The notes: generated by a model from the letters alone, not told the origin. 34,849 nt of DNA from Campylobacter troglodytis (GCF_006864425.1 NZ_QHLI01000028.1:1-34849); one strand, 5' to 3'. Counted from the first letter of the stretch, positions 17,690 through 27,088 are shown. Numbers and translations are program-made.

Positions 17690-18895
17690 TTAAATACGAG
17701 CTTTAAGCTTTTTTTTATACTCTATATTTTCCTCAAATTCACTAAGCCTTTTGTGGATGCTGCGAAGTTCTGTGATCTTGGTCCAGTTTGTGATGAAAAC
17801 GCTAAAAGAACTTCTTACTTGTGCAAAGGCATTGCTCATTTGCATAACTATGCCAAGTCCTATGGCTCCTGCAAAGAGGGCTGGGGCTACTATTAAAAAA
17901 GGCACTATGATGATAATTTGCTCAAACAAAATAAGCCAAATATTAAAATACCCATAATGCAAAAATAGCCTCTTGTAGTTGAATTTTAGCCCTGTGAAAA
18001 GCTCGATCATGGTCTCAGTTGCTGCGTAATTTCTCCTGTCATCCTCGGCATAGACAAGCTCTTTGCGAAAGGCAGCTTCTGCTTTTTGGTTGTTGTATTC
18101 AAGTCCGGGCAATTTTATGCCAACAAACCAAGATATAACAAGCCCTCCAAGGCTAATAAAAAGGGCTACATATACGAGCAAACCATCTATGTGTTTAAAC
18201 ACGGCAAAGATGGACTCATCGCTAATGCCCTCAAACAAGCTCTTTGAAATGTCCCCACTTAAAAGCCAAAGTATGGGTATGAAGGCAATTAGAGTCATTA
18301 AGGCTCTAATGAAGGCAAGTCCAAGGCTTTCAACTATCTTAGAAAAATTATAAATATCCTCTTGTATGCGTTGAGAGCTTCCTTCTATATTATCATCCTT
18401 GTTTTTCCAAAAATTCAAATACTCAAAGGTCATAGCCTCTCTCCATTTAAAGGCATAAACGCTAGCAAAATAAATATTTATGGTAGCAATTACCACATAG
18501 GGCAAGGCTATACACAAAAAAACTCCAATTAATGCGTAAAAATCATTTATATTATAGCTTTCTTGTCCGCTAATGCTTGGGGTGTTGAAGAAATTTTTGA
18601 TTAAAAATTGATAAAAATGCAAGGAGATTTTGTTTAAAAAATTTGCGTTTTGAATTTTTTCCTCTGCTTGTTTGATCTGAGCCTCTAAGGCTTTGTTCTC
18701 AGTTTGCAGTAGGCTTTGAGTTTGATCTTGCAAGCTTTCGATCTTTGGCTTTTGTAAAAGATCGTAAAAGTCTTTGTACCATTCATTGATGGCTACATTT
18801 AAACTTGTTTGAAGATAAAGAAAAAAAAGCAGTAAAAAAAGTCCGCTATAAGCCCATAAAAACCATTCCTTACTACCAAAAAAAGATCTAAACAT
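17690..18895 (-). CDS. SbmA/BacA-like inner-membrane peptide transporter
   Basis: A 401-residue membrane protein starting MFRSFFGSKEWFLWAYSGLF, the SbmA/BacA pattern: an ABC-exporter-like transmembrane domain without an ATPase domain. Six to seven hydrophobic segments follow (e.g. IGVFLCIALPYVVIATINIY, ALMTLIAFIPILWLLSG, GLLVYVALFISLGGLVIS). EYLNFWK and the late NAYAQVRSS-like NAFAQVRSSFSVF match the family, and a coiled, Gln/Glu-rich periplasmic segment lies at about 45-90. Known members are proton-driven importers of peptides and peptide antibiotics. Length fits. The downstream gene-free 290 bp holds a palindromic repeat. Confidence 0.8.
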   Translation of the reverse strand: MFRSFFGSKEWFLWAYSGLFLLLFFLYLQTSLNVAINEWYKDFYDLLQKPKIESLQDQTQSLLQTENKALEAQIKQAEEKIQNANFLNKISLHFYQFLIKNFFNTPSISGQESYNINDFYALIGVFLCIALPYVVIATINIYFASVYAFKWREAMTFEYLNFWKNKDDNIEGSSQRIQEDIYNFSKIVESLGLAFIRALMTLIAFIPILWLLSGDISKSLFEGISDESIFAVFKHIDGLLVYVALFISLGGLVISWFVGIKLPGLEYNNQKAEAAFRKELVYAEDDRRNYAATETMIELFTGLKFNYKRLFLHYGYFNIWLILFEQIIIIVPFLIVAPALFAGAIGLGIVMQMSNAFAQVRSSFSVFITNWTKITELRSIHKRLSEFEENIEYKKKLKARI

Positions 18896-18927
18896 TACTG
18901 TCCTAATGAAATGCTTTGAGTGAGGAT

Positions 18928-18947
18928 AAGCCTACCTTGGTAGGCTT
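18928..18947 (-). terminator. Hairpin between pseudoazurin gene and SbmA-like gene
   Basis: AAGCCTACC-TT-GGTAGGCTT is a perfect 9-bp inverted repeat directly behind the pseudoazurin stop. The T-run is poor on the minus strand, so it may be a weak terminator or a stabilising 3' hairpin. Confidence 0.55.
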
Positions 18948-18951
18948 TAAA

Positions 18952-19383
18952 TTATTTTTGAATTTGAGAGATGTATTTTGCCAGTCTCTCTTTTGCCTTA
19001 GCTGGCTTGAAGATAGAATCATTAATCTTATCCATATTTACAGCCTTGCCAACTTGCACTATGCCAACCATACCCATAGGAAGATGAGGTGTGCATTGAT
19101 ACACATAAATGCCTTCTTTGTCAAGCTTGAAACTAAGCGTTGATCCCTTTTTCATGATCTTGGTCTCAAAATGCTGAGCCCCATCGGGTATGACAACGCT
19201 TTTTGCATCATGTCCTGCATCTACAGCTACGAAGGTTATGGTATCTCCTGGTTGAGCATAAACATAGCCAGGCTCAAAAGGCATAGCCCCATCAGCACCC
19301 TTGTTAAGAAGCTTGATCTCAATCTCCTTGGCATTTACAAGGCTAAAGGCTAATAAAGCTGCCAACATAAATACTTTTTTCAT
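18952..19383 (-). CDS. Pseudoazurin-type blue copper protein
   Basis: A 143-residue periplasmic cupredoxin. Residues 1-18 form a signal peptide (MKKVFMLAALLAFSLVNA, cut before KE). The type-1 copper ligands are all present: His58 in AGHDAKSV, Cys97 and His100 in YQCTPHLPMGM, Met105. The C-x2-H-x4-M spacing is that of pseudoazurin. Such proteins carry single electrons between the cytochrome bc1 branch and terminal oxidases or nitrite/nitrous-oxide reductases. The C-terminal Lys-rich helix (about 115-143) is typical. It stands alone as a monocistron with its own promoter and a hairpin at its end. A strong AAGGAGAAAAA precedes the start. Confidence 0.92.
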   Translation of the reverse strand: MKKVFMLAALLAFSLVNAKEIEIKLLNKGADGAMPFEPGYVYAQPGDTITFVAVDAGHDAKSVVIPDGAQHFETKIMKKGSTLSFKLDKEGIYVYQCTPHLPMGMVGIVQVGKAVNMDKINDSIFKPAKAKERLAKYISQIQK

Positions 19384-19406
19384 TTTTTCTCCTTACGGTG
19401 AATTTT

Positions 19407-19443
19407 AGATATTAAATATCTTGCTTAATTATAAAACTTTTTG
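19407..19443 (-). promoter_or_regulatory. Pseudoazurin promoter with palindromic operator-like site
   Basis: TATAAT on the minus strand (19438-19443) is an ideal -10 box. Immediately downstream, at the expected transcript start, lies AGATATT-A-AATATCT (19407-19421), a perfect 7-bp inverted repeat suitable for a dimeric repressor. Its regulator is unknown. Confidence 0.5.
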
Positions 19444-20268
19444 TTAAAAATATGCTTAATTTTTTTGCAAAGTTTATCTTTTTTAAATTCAAAGCTTTAA
19501 ATTCAAGCCCAGAATTAACTTTTAAATTCACAAAAGCTTTTTGTGAATTTAAGCTTACTAAAAGTTTGAAGCTTGGCTGAATTTAAAGGACATTTAACAG
19601 TTTTAGATAAAAATTTGCATAAATTCAACTAGCCTTTGAAATTAAAGCTTACACATTTATTTTAAATTCAACTAGCCTTTAAATTCAAGCCTTAGCATTT
19701 GCCTAAAATTCAATTAGTCTGTAAAAACTCAGTTCTTAAAACCCTATTTTTAACAAAGTATGAATTTGTCATTATTAGCCCTTTGTAAAATAGGCAAAGA
19801 GGATTAAAAAATTCACAGCTTGAATTTTCATCATTTTTTACTTGTGAAATTTTCTTGAAAAAATGCCTAAGTTATTTACTTAAAATGACAAATCTTTTGT
19901 ATAAGATCAATATCTTTTTAGAAAAGAGCTATAAACACACTCAAGCCTTTAAAATTCAAGCCAAAAATTCTGAAAGCTAAAATTCAGCCATCTTGACATA
20001 AATATCATTGAAGGCTTGAATTTAAAAGCCATACTTTGCTTAAAACAAAGCTTAGCCACTTTGAAAAAATACCTAAGCTTAAAATCAAAGATTTAATACT
20101 TGAAAATCTTTGCTTTGAAAAGGCAAAGACAAAGTTCAAAGTTAAATTCAAAGTTACTTGCAAAAATTATTTGCACCTAGACAAGGACCTCTTTTATATG
20201 CAAAAAGTCTCTTTTATACAAAGATAAAAGCCTTTTTTGATACAAAGGATCTAAGATGCCAAAAAAAC
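19444..20268. other. Gene-free repeat-rich stretch
   Basis: More than 800 bp without a convincing gene. Two short plus-strand frames (20036-20227 and 20158-20343) are Lys-rich, lack good binding sites and overlap each other. The stretch is saturated with AAATTCAAGCC and TTGAATTTAAGC variants, some ten in 600 bp. Confidence 0.6.
19766..19892. repeat. TTGTCATT-ended intergenic repeat, copy 4
   Basis: 127 bp with perfect 8-bp inverted ends (TTGTCATT, AATGACAA). The left end continues ATTAGCCCTTTG, like copy 3 read from its other end. The right part is diverged. Confidence 0.5.
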
Positions 20269-23097
20269 TCAGACAAACTCCTCTGTAAGCTGATCCACCA
20301 AATAAGCCACATTTTGAAACCTAGTATTGCCATAAGCACTTAGCCCTATCTCACAGGTGCTACTCGTGCTAATGCCTATAAATTCAGCCCTTGTTTCAAA
20401 TTTAAGCCCCGAAGTGCTTGATTTATTTAACTCAGGGGTAAAAAAGCCCTTCTTTCCAGCAAAGCCGCAACACTCAAAGCTCTCAATCACCCTCACCTCA
20501 TCGCTACATCTTCTAGCAAGTGCTAATAAAGCCTTATCCTTGCCTAGCTTTTTAAGCAAGCAAAGCCTATGCACTAGCACGGTTTGTGAGCTTTTTTGCC
20601 AGCTTAGTTTAGAGGCGATTTCAAGCAAAAACTCGCTTATATCAAGTATTTTAAATTTGCCCTCAAAAGCCTTTAAAAGCGAGTAAAAACAGCTTGAATG
20701 ATCTATTACAACGCTCAATTTTCCACCCCTTGTGGCAGCATTTAACTCATTTTCTAAAAGCATTAGATTTTTTTCCTTTATAGCCTCATAGTCCTCAAAG
20801 ATTTTTCCGCAACAAAGCCTGTTTAAATTTTCAGGATAAATCACTCCTATTTTTGCCTTCGCACAAATGCTTTCAAAGACCTCTTGCAGGCTTCTTTTGT
20901 CCCCTTGTTTTTTTGACGCACCAAAAATACGGTTAGTGCAAGTGCTAAAATACACCACCTTTTCCTCTAAATCCTCGCCCTTGTTTGTAAGCTTATATGA
21001 ATTTGCCGAAGGCATAAAGGGCGGGGTGTATGGGAATTTTGAGCTTAGTTTATGCAAAGCACCTGTGATTTTACTTACAGTGTTTTCGCCCAAAAGTGAG
21101 CTTGAAAGGGCGTAGAATTTTAGCCCTGTTTTTGCTAAGCTTGTTACTGTTTCAAAATTATCATAAATTTTTTCAGCTATTTTTTGTGTTTTGCTTGATA
21201 CTTGTTTGCGAAGCTCGTAAGCCACCTGAGCCGTGTCAATGCCCAAAGGGCAAAGATGCAAACAAGAAGAACACCCAGCACAGCTTTCATTTCCTGCATA
21301 CTCATACTCGCTTAAAAGCTCGTTTGCCATTTCATTTTGTCCGCTTTCAAGCAATCTTGTAACCTCCCTTAAAACAGCAATCCTACCCCTTGGAGTAAGG
21401 GTAATTTCCTTTGAAGGACAAGCCTTCTCGCAAAAGCCACACTCCATACAGGCATTTATCATCTCGTCATTTTCTGGTAAATTGAGCAAATTTTTTGGTG
21501 AGGATTTGAGGTTTTTCTTGTAAATTTCCTTGTCATCGCTGATGATGACATCAGGGTTTAAAAGCCTTTTTTCATCAAAAATTTGCTTGATTTTTAAATT
21601 TATCTCATAAGCCTTTTTGCCCCATTCAAGCTCGACAAAGGGTGCTACCATCCTACCTGTGCCGTGTTCTGCTTTAGCACTTCCTCCCATCAAAGCTACT
21701 GTTTTACTCATTTCCTCCACAAGTGCGGCGAAGTTTTGAAATTCCTTTTTATCCTCTAAATTTGGAGTGATGATAAAATGCAAATTCCCAGCTAACGCGT
21801 GTCCAAAGATAATGCCTTCAAATTCATATTTTGCAAAAAGTTCTTGCAAGAAACGCACCCCATTTGTGAATTTATCAAGCTCAAAGCAAACATCCTCTGT
21901 GATAACAGTAGTTCCCTTGGGGCGGTTGCTCGCAGTAAAGGGAAGCAAACCCTTTCTTATCTTCCACCACTCATTATAAATAGCCTCATCATCTGAGTAA
22001 AGTGGCTCAAAAGCCATTTTTAAAGGCTCTAAACTAGCCTTAATTTGTGCTAACTTTGAATTTAAAATGCCCTTGTCATTATCCTCGCTTTGAAATAAAA
22101 TGCAAGAGTAGCCCTCTTTACACTCGCTTACTATGCTAGGCACTCCCTTTAGGTCTTTAACTGCCATCAAACAAGCATAGTCCATTAACTCAGCACTTAC
22201 CACAAAGTCTCGTCCTAGTTTTGATAGCGTTACCACAGCCTTGCTAGCCTCGTTTAAATCCTCAAAAAAAAGTAAGCCACAAGCCTTGAATTTAGCATCA
22301 TCTACCACGAAATAACGAACCTTGCTTATAAAAGCAAGCGTTCCCTCGCTTCCTATAAAGATATGATTTAAGATGTCTTTAATGCTTGAAAAATCCGCTA
22401 AAGCGTTGATAGAATAGCCTGTGGTGTTTTTTATTTTGTATTTTCTTTCAATGAGGGCAAGTAATTCTTTATCTTGTTGAATTTGAGCGTGAATTTTAAG
22501 CAAATCCTCGCAAAGTTGAGGCTGGCTTTTCTTAAAATCCTCAATGCTTTTTTCATCTGCTGTATCAAGGACAGTGCCATCTAAGAGCACAGCACGCACA
22601 GAATGGACGGTGTTGTAGCTATTTTGCTCCACCCCGCAGCACATACCGCTTGAGTTATTGTTAAAAATGCCGCCTATTAGGGCTGAATTTATGGTGGCTG
22701 GATCGGGTCCTATTTTTTTATTAAGCCCTTTTAAAGCAGAGTTTGCATCAGCTCCTATTACCCCACACTCACATTCTATCACCTCGCCATCTTGCATTAT
22801 CTTAATGCCTTTAAAGCCCTCGTTGGCTATGATTAGCACGCTATCGCTAGAGCACTGTCCACTTAAACTTGTGCCAGCTGCACGAAAGGTAAGTGGGGTT
22901 TGATAAGTTGTGGCTAGTTTTAAAAGGGTAATCACCTCCCCCTCGCTTTTTGCCCTCACAACTACCTTTGGGGTGTAATTATAACAGCTTGCATCCGTTC
23001 CTAACGCATAACGCATCAAATAGCTAGTATAAACCCTGTCCTTGCAAAGTGCTTTTGCTTTGCTTATAAAGCTTGTGTAGTCAAGTTTTAGTTTCAT
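20269..23097 (-). CDS. dld: Quinone-linked D-lactate dehydrogenase (FAD/Fe-S, GlcD-GlpC fusion type)
   Basis: A 942-residue peripheral membrane flavoenzyme oxidising D-lactate (or a similar 2-hydroxy acid) to pyruvate. The N-terminal FAD-binding domain shows PLTFRAAGTSLSGQC and IGGIFNNNSSGM; the FAD-oxidase C-terminal domain has HALAGNLHF and EHGTGRMVAPFVE. Two 4Fe-4S motifs follow, CMECGFCEKACP and CAGCSSCLHLCP. The last third is a CCG domain (LNRLCCGKIFE and FECCGFAGKKGFF). This architecture and length match the large Campylobacter D-lactate oxidase. It is transcribed away from lutABC, with which it shares a 285-bp control region. Glycolate is an alternative substrate. The start follows AAAGGAGGCACT. 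Confidence 0.85.
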   Translation of the reverse strand: MKLKLDYTSFISKAKALCKDRVYTSYLMRYALGTDASCYNYTPKVVVRAKSEGEVITLLKLATTYQTPLTFRAAGTSLSGQCSSDSVLIIANEGFKGIKIMQDGEVIECECGVIGADANSALKGLNKKIGPDPATINSALIGGIFNNNSSGMCCGVEQNSYNTVHSVRAVLLDGTVLDTADEKSIEDFKKSQPQLCEDLLKIHAQIQQDKELLALIERKYKIKNTTGYSINALADFSSIKDILNHIFIGSEGTLAFISKVRYFVVDDAKFKACGLLFFEDLNEASKAVVTLSKLGRDFVVSAELMDYACLMAVKDLKGVPSIVSECKEGYSCILFQSEDNDKGILNSKLAQIKASLEPLKMAFEPLYSDDEAIYNEWWKIRKGLLPFTASNRPKGTTVITEDVCFELDKFTNGVRFLQELFAKYEFEGIIFGHALAGNLHFIITPNLEDKKEFQNFAALVEEMSKTVALMGGSAKAEHGTGRMVAPFVELEWGKKAYEINLKIKQIFDEKRLLNPDVIISDDKEIYKKNLKSSPKNLLNLPENDEMINACMECGFCEKACPSKEITLTPRGRIAVLREVTRLLESGQNEMANELLSEYEYAGNESCAGCSSCLHLCPLGIDTAQVAYELRKQVSSKTQKIAEKIYDNFETVTSLAKTGLKFYALSSSLLGENTVSKITGALHKLSSKFPYTPPFMPSANSYKLTNKGEDLEEKVVYFSTCTNRIFGASKKQGDKRSLQEVFESICAKAKIGVIYPENLNRLCCGKIFEDYEAIKEKNLMLLENELNAATRGGKLSVVIDHSSCFYSLLKAFEGKFKILDISEFLLEIASKLSWQKSSQTVLVHRLCLLKKLGKDKALLALARRCSDEVRVIESFECCGFAGKKGFFTPELNKSSTSGLKFETRAEFIGISTSSTCEIGLSAYGNTRFQNVAYLVDQLTEEFV

Positions 23098-23382
23098 AGT
23101 GCCTCCTTTTTTAGCTAAATTGTAACGAAATTTTTAGCTAAATTAAGATTTTAAATGAAAATTTGCTATAATTGATAAAGGCTTGAATTTTAAGCTTAAA
23201 AACTAGCCCTTAGCCTTTAAATTTAAGCATTTAAAGCCTAAGTTTAAGGGGCAAATTTTATAAAAACTGTTTAAATTCACAAACTGAATTTTAAATTTAC
23301 AGTGTAGCTTGTGAGATAGCAAGGTTAGATAGGAACTTTGTCATATTTACATAAGAAGGTATAAAATCAAAAAAGGAAGACT
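23098..23382. promoter_or_regulatory. Divergent control region, dld and lutABC
   Basis: On the minus strand TACAAT (23119-23124) lies about 22 bases before the dld start. On the plus strand TATAAAAT (23360-23367) lies only 16 bases before the lutA start, giving a very short leader that begins at the AAAAAGGAAG binding site; an upstream CATATT is the alternative. The dld side carries TTTAGCTAAAT/TTTAGCTAAAT as two direct copies (near 23110 and 23132), possible regulator sites. Confidence 0.4.
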
Positions 23383-24123
23383 ATGAGTAAAACTGTGTAT
23401 TTTTACGCCACCTGTTTAGGCACTGCTGCTATGCAAGAAACCGTGTTAAATGCCATTAAGCTCTTGCGCAAAGAAGGAGTTGAGGTTATCTTTAAGAAGG
23501 ATCAAACCTGTTGCGGACAGCCCTCTTTTAACACAGGCTATTTCAAGGAAAGCAAGGAAATAGCCCTTTATAATGCAAGGCTTTTTAAAGAAGATTATCC
23601 TATTGTAGTTCCAAGCGGTTCTTGTGCTGGTATGATGGGGCATGATTATTTAGCACTTTTCAAAAACGAAGCAGCTTATGAGGAGATGGCTAGATTTAGC
23701 TCTCGCATAATAGAACTTTCTCAGTATTTAGATGAGGTTTTGAAGGTAAATTATGAGGACAAGGGCGAGCCTATTAAGATCACCTGGCATAGTAACTGCC
23801 ACGCTTTGAGGGTGCAAAAAAGCATTAAGGCAAGTAAGAATCTACTAAGAAGGCTTAAAAATGTCGAGCTAGTAGAGCTTCAATACGAGGAGGAATGCTG
23901 CGGCTTTGGAGGTACCTTTGCTGTGAAAGAGCCTGAAATTTCAAATGCTATGGCAAGGGCTAAGGTTGAAGACATACAAAAAAGCGGTGCAAGGTATGTA
24001 ATTAGCGGGGATGGGGGCTGCTTGTTAAACATAAGTGGGACCATGAGTAGAATGGGGCTTGATATAAGAGGAGTTCATCTTTATGATTTCTTGTTAAAAC
24101 GTTTAGAAGGAGTAGCCCTATGA
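23383..24123 (+). CDS. lutA: L-lactate utilisation protein LutA (LldE)
   Basis: A 246-residue subunit of the three-part L-lactate oxidase LutABC, which passes electrons from L-lactate to the quinone pool. Two CCG (cysteine-rich) domains are visible: DQTCCGQPSFNTGY with PSGSCAGMM in the first, and WHSNCHALRVQKS with EEECCGFGGTFAVKEPEIS in the second. These bind Fe-S clusters in the related heterodisulfide-reductase subunits. Length is that of the family. Four bases overlap with lutB (ATGA). Confidence 0.92.
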   Translation: MSKTVYFYATCLGTAAMQETVLNAIKLLRKEGVEVIFKKDQTCCGQPSFNTGYFKESKEIALYNARLFKEDYPIVVPSGSCAGMMGHDYLALFKNEAAYEEMARFSSRIIELSQYLDEVLKVNYEDKGEPIKITWHSNCHALRVQKSIKASKNLLRRLKNVELVELQYEEECCGFGGTFAVKEPEISNAMARAKVEDIQKSGARYVISGDGGCLLNISGTMSRMGLDIRGVHLYDFLLKRLEGVAL

Positions 24124-25550
24124 AAAAACTAGCACACGAAGAAATAGTTAAGATCAAACTAGCAGACAGTCAAATGCGTGAAAATGTCTCAAAGGCTATG
24201 CATACCTTGCAAAGTAATAGAGGCAAGGTGATAGAGGGTAAATTCAATGACTGGCAAGGACTTCGCAAAAAGGCAAGAGAGGCTAAGAATAAAGCCTTAA
24301 TGAGCCTTGAAGAAAGGCTTTTGGAGTTTGAAAAAAATGCCACAAAAAATGGCATGCAAATTCACTGGGCTAGTAGCGATACTGATGCTTGTGAGATCAT
24401 TTATGAGTTAATGCTTGAAAAAGGAGTAAATAAAATACTCAAGGGAAAGTCAATGGCTAGCGAGGAAATAGGGCTTAATCACTTCTTAGAAAAAAAGGGC
24501 TTAAGGGCTATTGAAACAGATTTAGGCGAGCTAATAATCCAGCTAAACAACGAACCACCTGTGCACATAGTAGCACCTGCCATTCATAAAAACCGCTATG
24601 AGATAGGACAGATCTTTAAAGATAATTTAGGATCCCCCCTTGAAAACGAGCCTGAAAAGCTGAATTTAATAGCTAGAAAGCATCTAAGAGATCAATTTGA
24701 AGGACTTCAAATGGGGCTAAGTGGGGCAAATTTTGCCATTTCAAGAGAGGGTGCTGTGTGGCTTATTGAAAACGAGGGCAACGGTCGCATGTGCACAACA
24801 GCTCCTGACATTCACATTATAATTTGTGGCATAGAAAAGGTGCTTGAAAGCTTTGAAGATGCGGCAACTATGGTTTGTTTGCTTACTCCCTCAGCCACAG
24901 GACAGTTCATACCAACTTACAATAATATCATAATGGGTCCAAGAAGAAATGAGCTTGACGGTCCAAAAGAAGTGCATGTGGTGCTTTTTGATCATCACAG
25001 AAGCAATATGCTAGAAAGCAAGAACTATTACGAAGCCCTTCGTTGCATAAGATGTGGAACCTGTATGAATTACTGCCCTGTGTATGATAAGATAGGAGGG
25101 CATGCCTATCAGGCTGTGTATCCAGGACCCATAGGAGAGGTCATTAGCCCTCAGCTTTTTGGTATGGATGAAAATGGGGATATTTTGAGCTTTTGTTCTA
25201 TGTGCGGTAGGTGTAGCGAGGTTTGTCCTGTTGAAATTCCTTTGGCTGATCTAATTAGAATGTTAAGAAGCAACAAACTAGGACAAGGAGAGGATAATCC
25301 CTTAAATTCACATAGATTAAAGCACAGTGCCACTGAAAATCTGATCTTTAAGGGCTTTAAAAAGATGGCTACAAATGGGGCACTTTGGAGATTTGCTCTG
25401 TCTAAGACGCATTATTTTAACCCTCTTTTGCAAAATTTCAAGGGGGTTTTGCCTGTGATTAAAAAATGGAATGCCTATAAGGATCTGCCAGAGCTTAAAA
25501 TGGATCTTTACAAGGAGGTGCAAAAGATTGAGGGGGTAAGATATGAGTAG
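24120..25550 (+). CDS. lutB: L-lactate utilisation iron-sulfur protein LutB (LldF)
   Basis: A 476-residue protein. The N-terminal LUD domain (DUF162) contains GKSMASEEIGLNHFLEK and a conserved LIENEGNGRMCTTAPDIHI. Near residues 304-316 comes the first 4Fe-4S motif, CIRCGTCMNYCPVYD, and around 358 the second, CSMCGRCSEVCPVEIPL. The C-terminus carries the family tail. It is the electron-transfer core of LutABC. It overlaps lutA by four bases and lutC by eight, so the three are made together. Confidence 0.93.
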   Translation: MKKLAHEEIVKIKLADSQMRENVSKAMHTLQSNRGKVIEGKFNDWQGLRKKAREAKNKALMSLEERLLEFEKNATKNGMQIHWASSDTDACEIIYELMLEKGVNKILKGKSMASEEIGLNHFLEKKGLRAIETDLGELIIQLNNEPPVHIVAPAIHKNRYEIGQIFKDNLGSPLENEPEKLNLIARKHLRDQFEGLQMGLSGANFAISREGAVWLIENEGNGRMCTTAPDIHIIICGIEKVLESFEDAATMVCLLTPSATGQFIPTYNNIIMGPRRNELDGPKEVHVVLFDHHRSNMLESKNYYEALRCIRCGTCMNYCPVYDKIGGHAYQAVYPGPIGEVISPQLFGMDENGDILSFCSMCGRCSEVCPVEIPLADLIRMLRSNKLGQGEDNPLNSHRLKHSATENLIFKGFKKMATNGALWRFALSKTHYFNPLLQNFKGVLPVIKKWNAYKDLPELKMDLYKEVQKIEGVRYE

Positions 25551-26331
25551 GGTGGAGATCTCAAAAAGAAGCAAAGAGGCTATCTTGGCTGCTTTAAAAA
25601 CAGGCTTTAAGGATGAGAGCTTGAATTTAAAGCCTAGTGTAGATCCTGTATTACACATAAAAACTAGTTCTCAGTTGCTAGAAGAGATGAAAGAAAAGAT
25701 GAGTGATAATAAATTCATAGTTGAGGAAAGCGATGCTTTTAGCTTAGAGGCTAAGATCAATGAAATATCAGCAAGCTATGGCTATGAAAAGCTGATTTAT
25801 CCTTCAAATTTACAACTTGATCTAGCCAAGATTAATGCCAAAGAAAAGATCTGCTTTGATAAAACTGTTGAAAATTTAAGAAAAGAAATCTTTCACAGTG
25901 AATTTTCCATTATTAACGCTAGATGTGGGGTTAGTTCTCACGGAGTAGTATGTGTTTTAAGCTCAAAAGAACAGCCTAGAATGCTAAGCCTTGCACCAAC
26001 TTTATGTATAATCTTACTTAAAAAAGAAGCCATAGTTAAGAGTATGAGCGAGGCTTTGAATTTAATCAAGGCTGAGAGTTTAGGGCTTTTAGAAGATGAA
26101 TTAAGCTCAAAATTTGCAAGAGTAGGTATTTTCGCTGATGAAAACGAGGCTGCTAAAAGCGTTTCAAGCCCTGCTTTAAATAAGGCTTTAAGTGCTTATT
26201 CTCAAAGTGGGGCAGGTGTATTGCCAAGTAATGTGCTCTTCATCGCAGGTCCATCTAGAACAGCAGATATAGAGTTAATCACTGTTTTTGGGGTGCATGG
26301 TTCTCAAAGGGTGCATTTGATTCTTTACTAG
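25543..26331 (+). CDS. lutC: L-lactate utilisation protein LutC (LldG)
   Basis: A 262-residue LUD-domain protein, third subunit of LutABC. The N-terminal half is poorly conserved here. The C-terminal half shows the family pattern: a central strand SIINARCGVSSHGVVCVLSS, then FIAGPSRTADIELITVFGVHGSQRVHLILY, which matches the usual GPSxTADIE...GVHGP ending. It overlaps lutB by eight bases. No terminator with a T-run is obvious behind it. Confidence 0.9.
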   Translation: MSRVEISKRSKEAILAALKTGFKDESLNLKPSVDPVLHIKTSSQLLEEMKEKMSDNKFIVEESDAFSLEAKINEISASYGYEKLIYPSNLQLDLAKINAKEKICFDKTVENLRKEIFHSEFSIINARCGVSSHGVVCVLSSKEQPRMLSLAPTLCIILLKKEAIVKSMSEALNLIKAESLGLLEDELSSKFARVGIFADENEAAKSVSSPALNKALSAYSQSGAGVLPSNVLFIAGPSRTADIELITVFGVHGSQRVHLILY

Positions 26332-26395
26332 CCTTGAATTTATTAGCTTAATAAGTGCTTGCCTTGCGGATTTTGTAGATTTTGCTTTTTTGGGT

Positions 26396-26463
26396 GGGAT
26401 TTTGCAAAACTTTTCTTAGCTAGGAAATGGGATTTTGCTAAATGTTTCTTAGCTAGTGAAAAT
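26396..26463. repeat. Two-unit direct repeat of about 33 bp
   Basis: GGGATTTTGC(A/T)AAA, then TTTCTTAGCTAG, then (G/T)GAAA occurs at 26396-26428 and again at 26429-26463 with a few differences. It looks like a recent tandem duplication. Confidence 0.65.
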
Positions 26464-26566
26464 GGATAGTAAAGCTTAATCTTGCGTTGCTTTAACAGTG
26501 GCTTTGATAAATTTAAATTTTTGCTTGGTTCTTGTTTAAAACAGTATTGCTTTTAGCTCAGATGTT

Positions 26567-26676
26567 TTGTCATTTTAATAGTAACTAAGAATTCACAAAC
26601 TTATAGAGAACTGCCTTAATTTATAGAAAACTGCCTTGAATTTATGGACCTTGCGTCCATAGGCTAGGAATGATAA
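26567..26676. repeat. TTGTCATT-ended intergenic repeat, copy 5
   Basis: 110 bp from TTGTCATT to AATGATAA (one mismatch in the terminal inverted repeat). The interior contains the twofold TTATAGANAACTGCCTTNAAT repeat and a 6-bp stem hairpin. Confidence 0.5.
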
Positions 26677-27088
26677 ATCAGCAGTTTTTAAAGCCTTGTA
26701 TTTTTGCATTTTGCGGGTGTTTTTGTATATTTTGTGGCTTTGGATATAACCTTAGCTATAAAGTGTAGCAAGGCTTAATATCTTATAAGCCATTCCCCTT
26801 CTTTTGTATTTTTAGCCCAACTCTAAGCTAAAATTCACAAAGGCTTGAATTTAAATTTTAACTTTTATAAATTCAAGCAAGGCTCACAAAGAGAAATTTA
26901 AACAAGGCTAACAAAGAACTATTTTTTGAATTTAAGAAAGACAAATTTTAAGCCAAACTCATAAAATTCAAGCCCCTAAAATTCTTGTTATTAAAATAAC
27001 AAACTAGCCTAAGTTTCATTTACACAAGGATAAAAAAAATAATATAAAATACAAAGTTTTAGGTCAAATTCAAGCCAATTTATATATT

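Larger units (their letters stand above)
26332..27080. other. Gene-free repeat-rich stretch
   Basis: About 750 bp without a credible gene. It holds a two-unit direct repeat, a TTGTCATT-ended element with the ATGGAC-CTTGC-GTCCAT hairpin (26644-26660), and many AAATTCAAGC motifs. Confidence 0.6.

Noticed and set aside
20036-20343. Two overlapping short plus-strand frames upstream of the dld end
   Set aside because: Lys-rich, repeat-derived, mutually overlapping, without binding sites.
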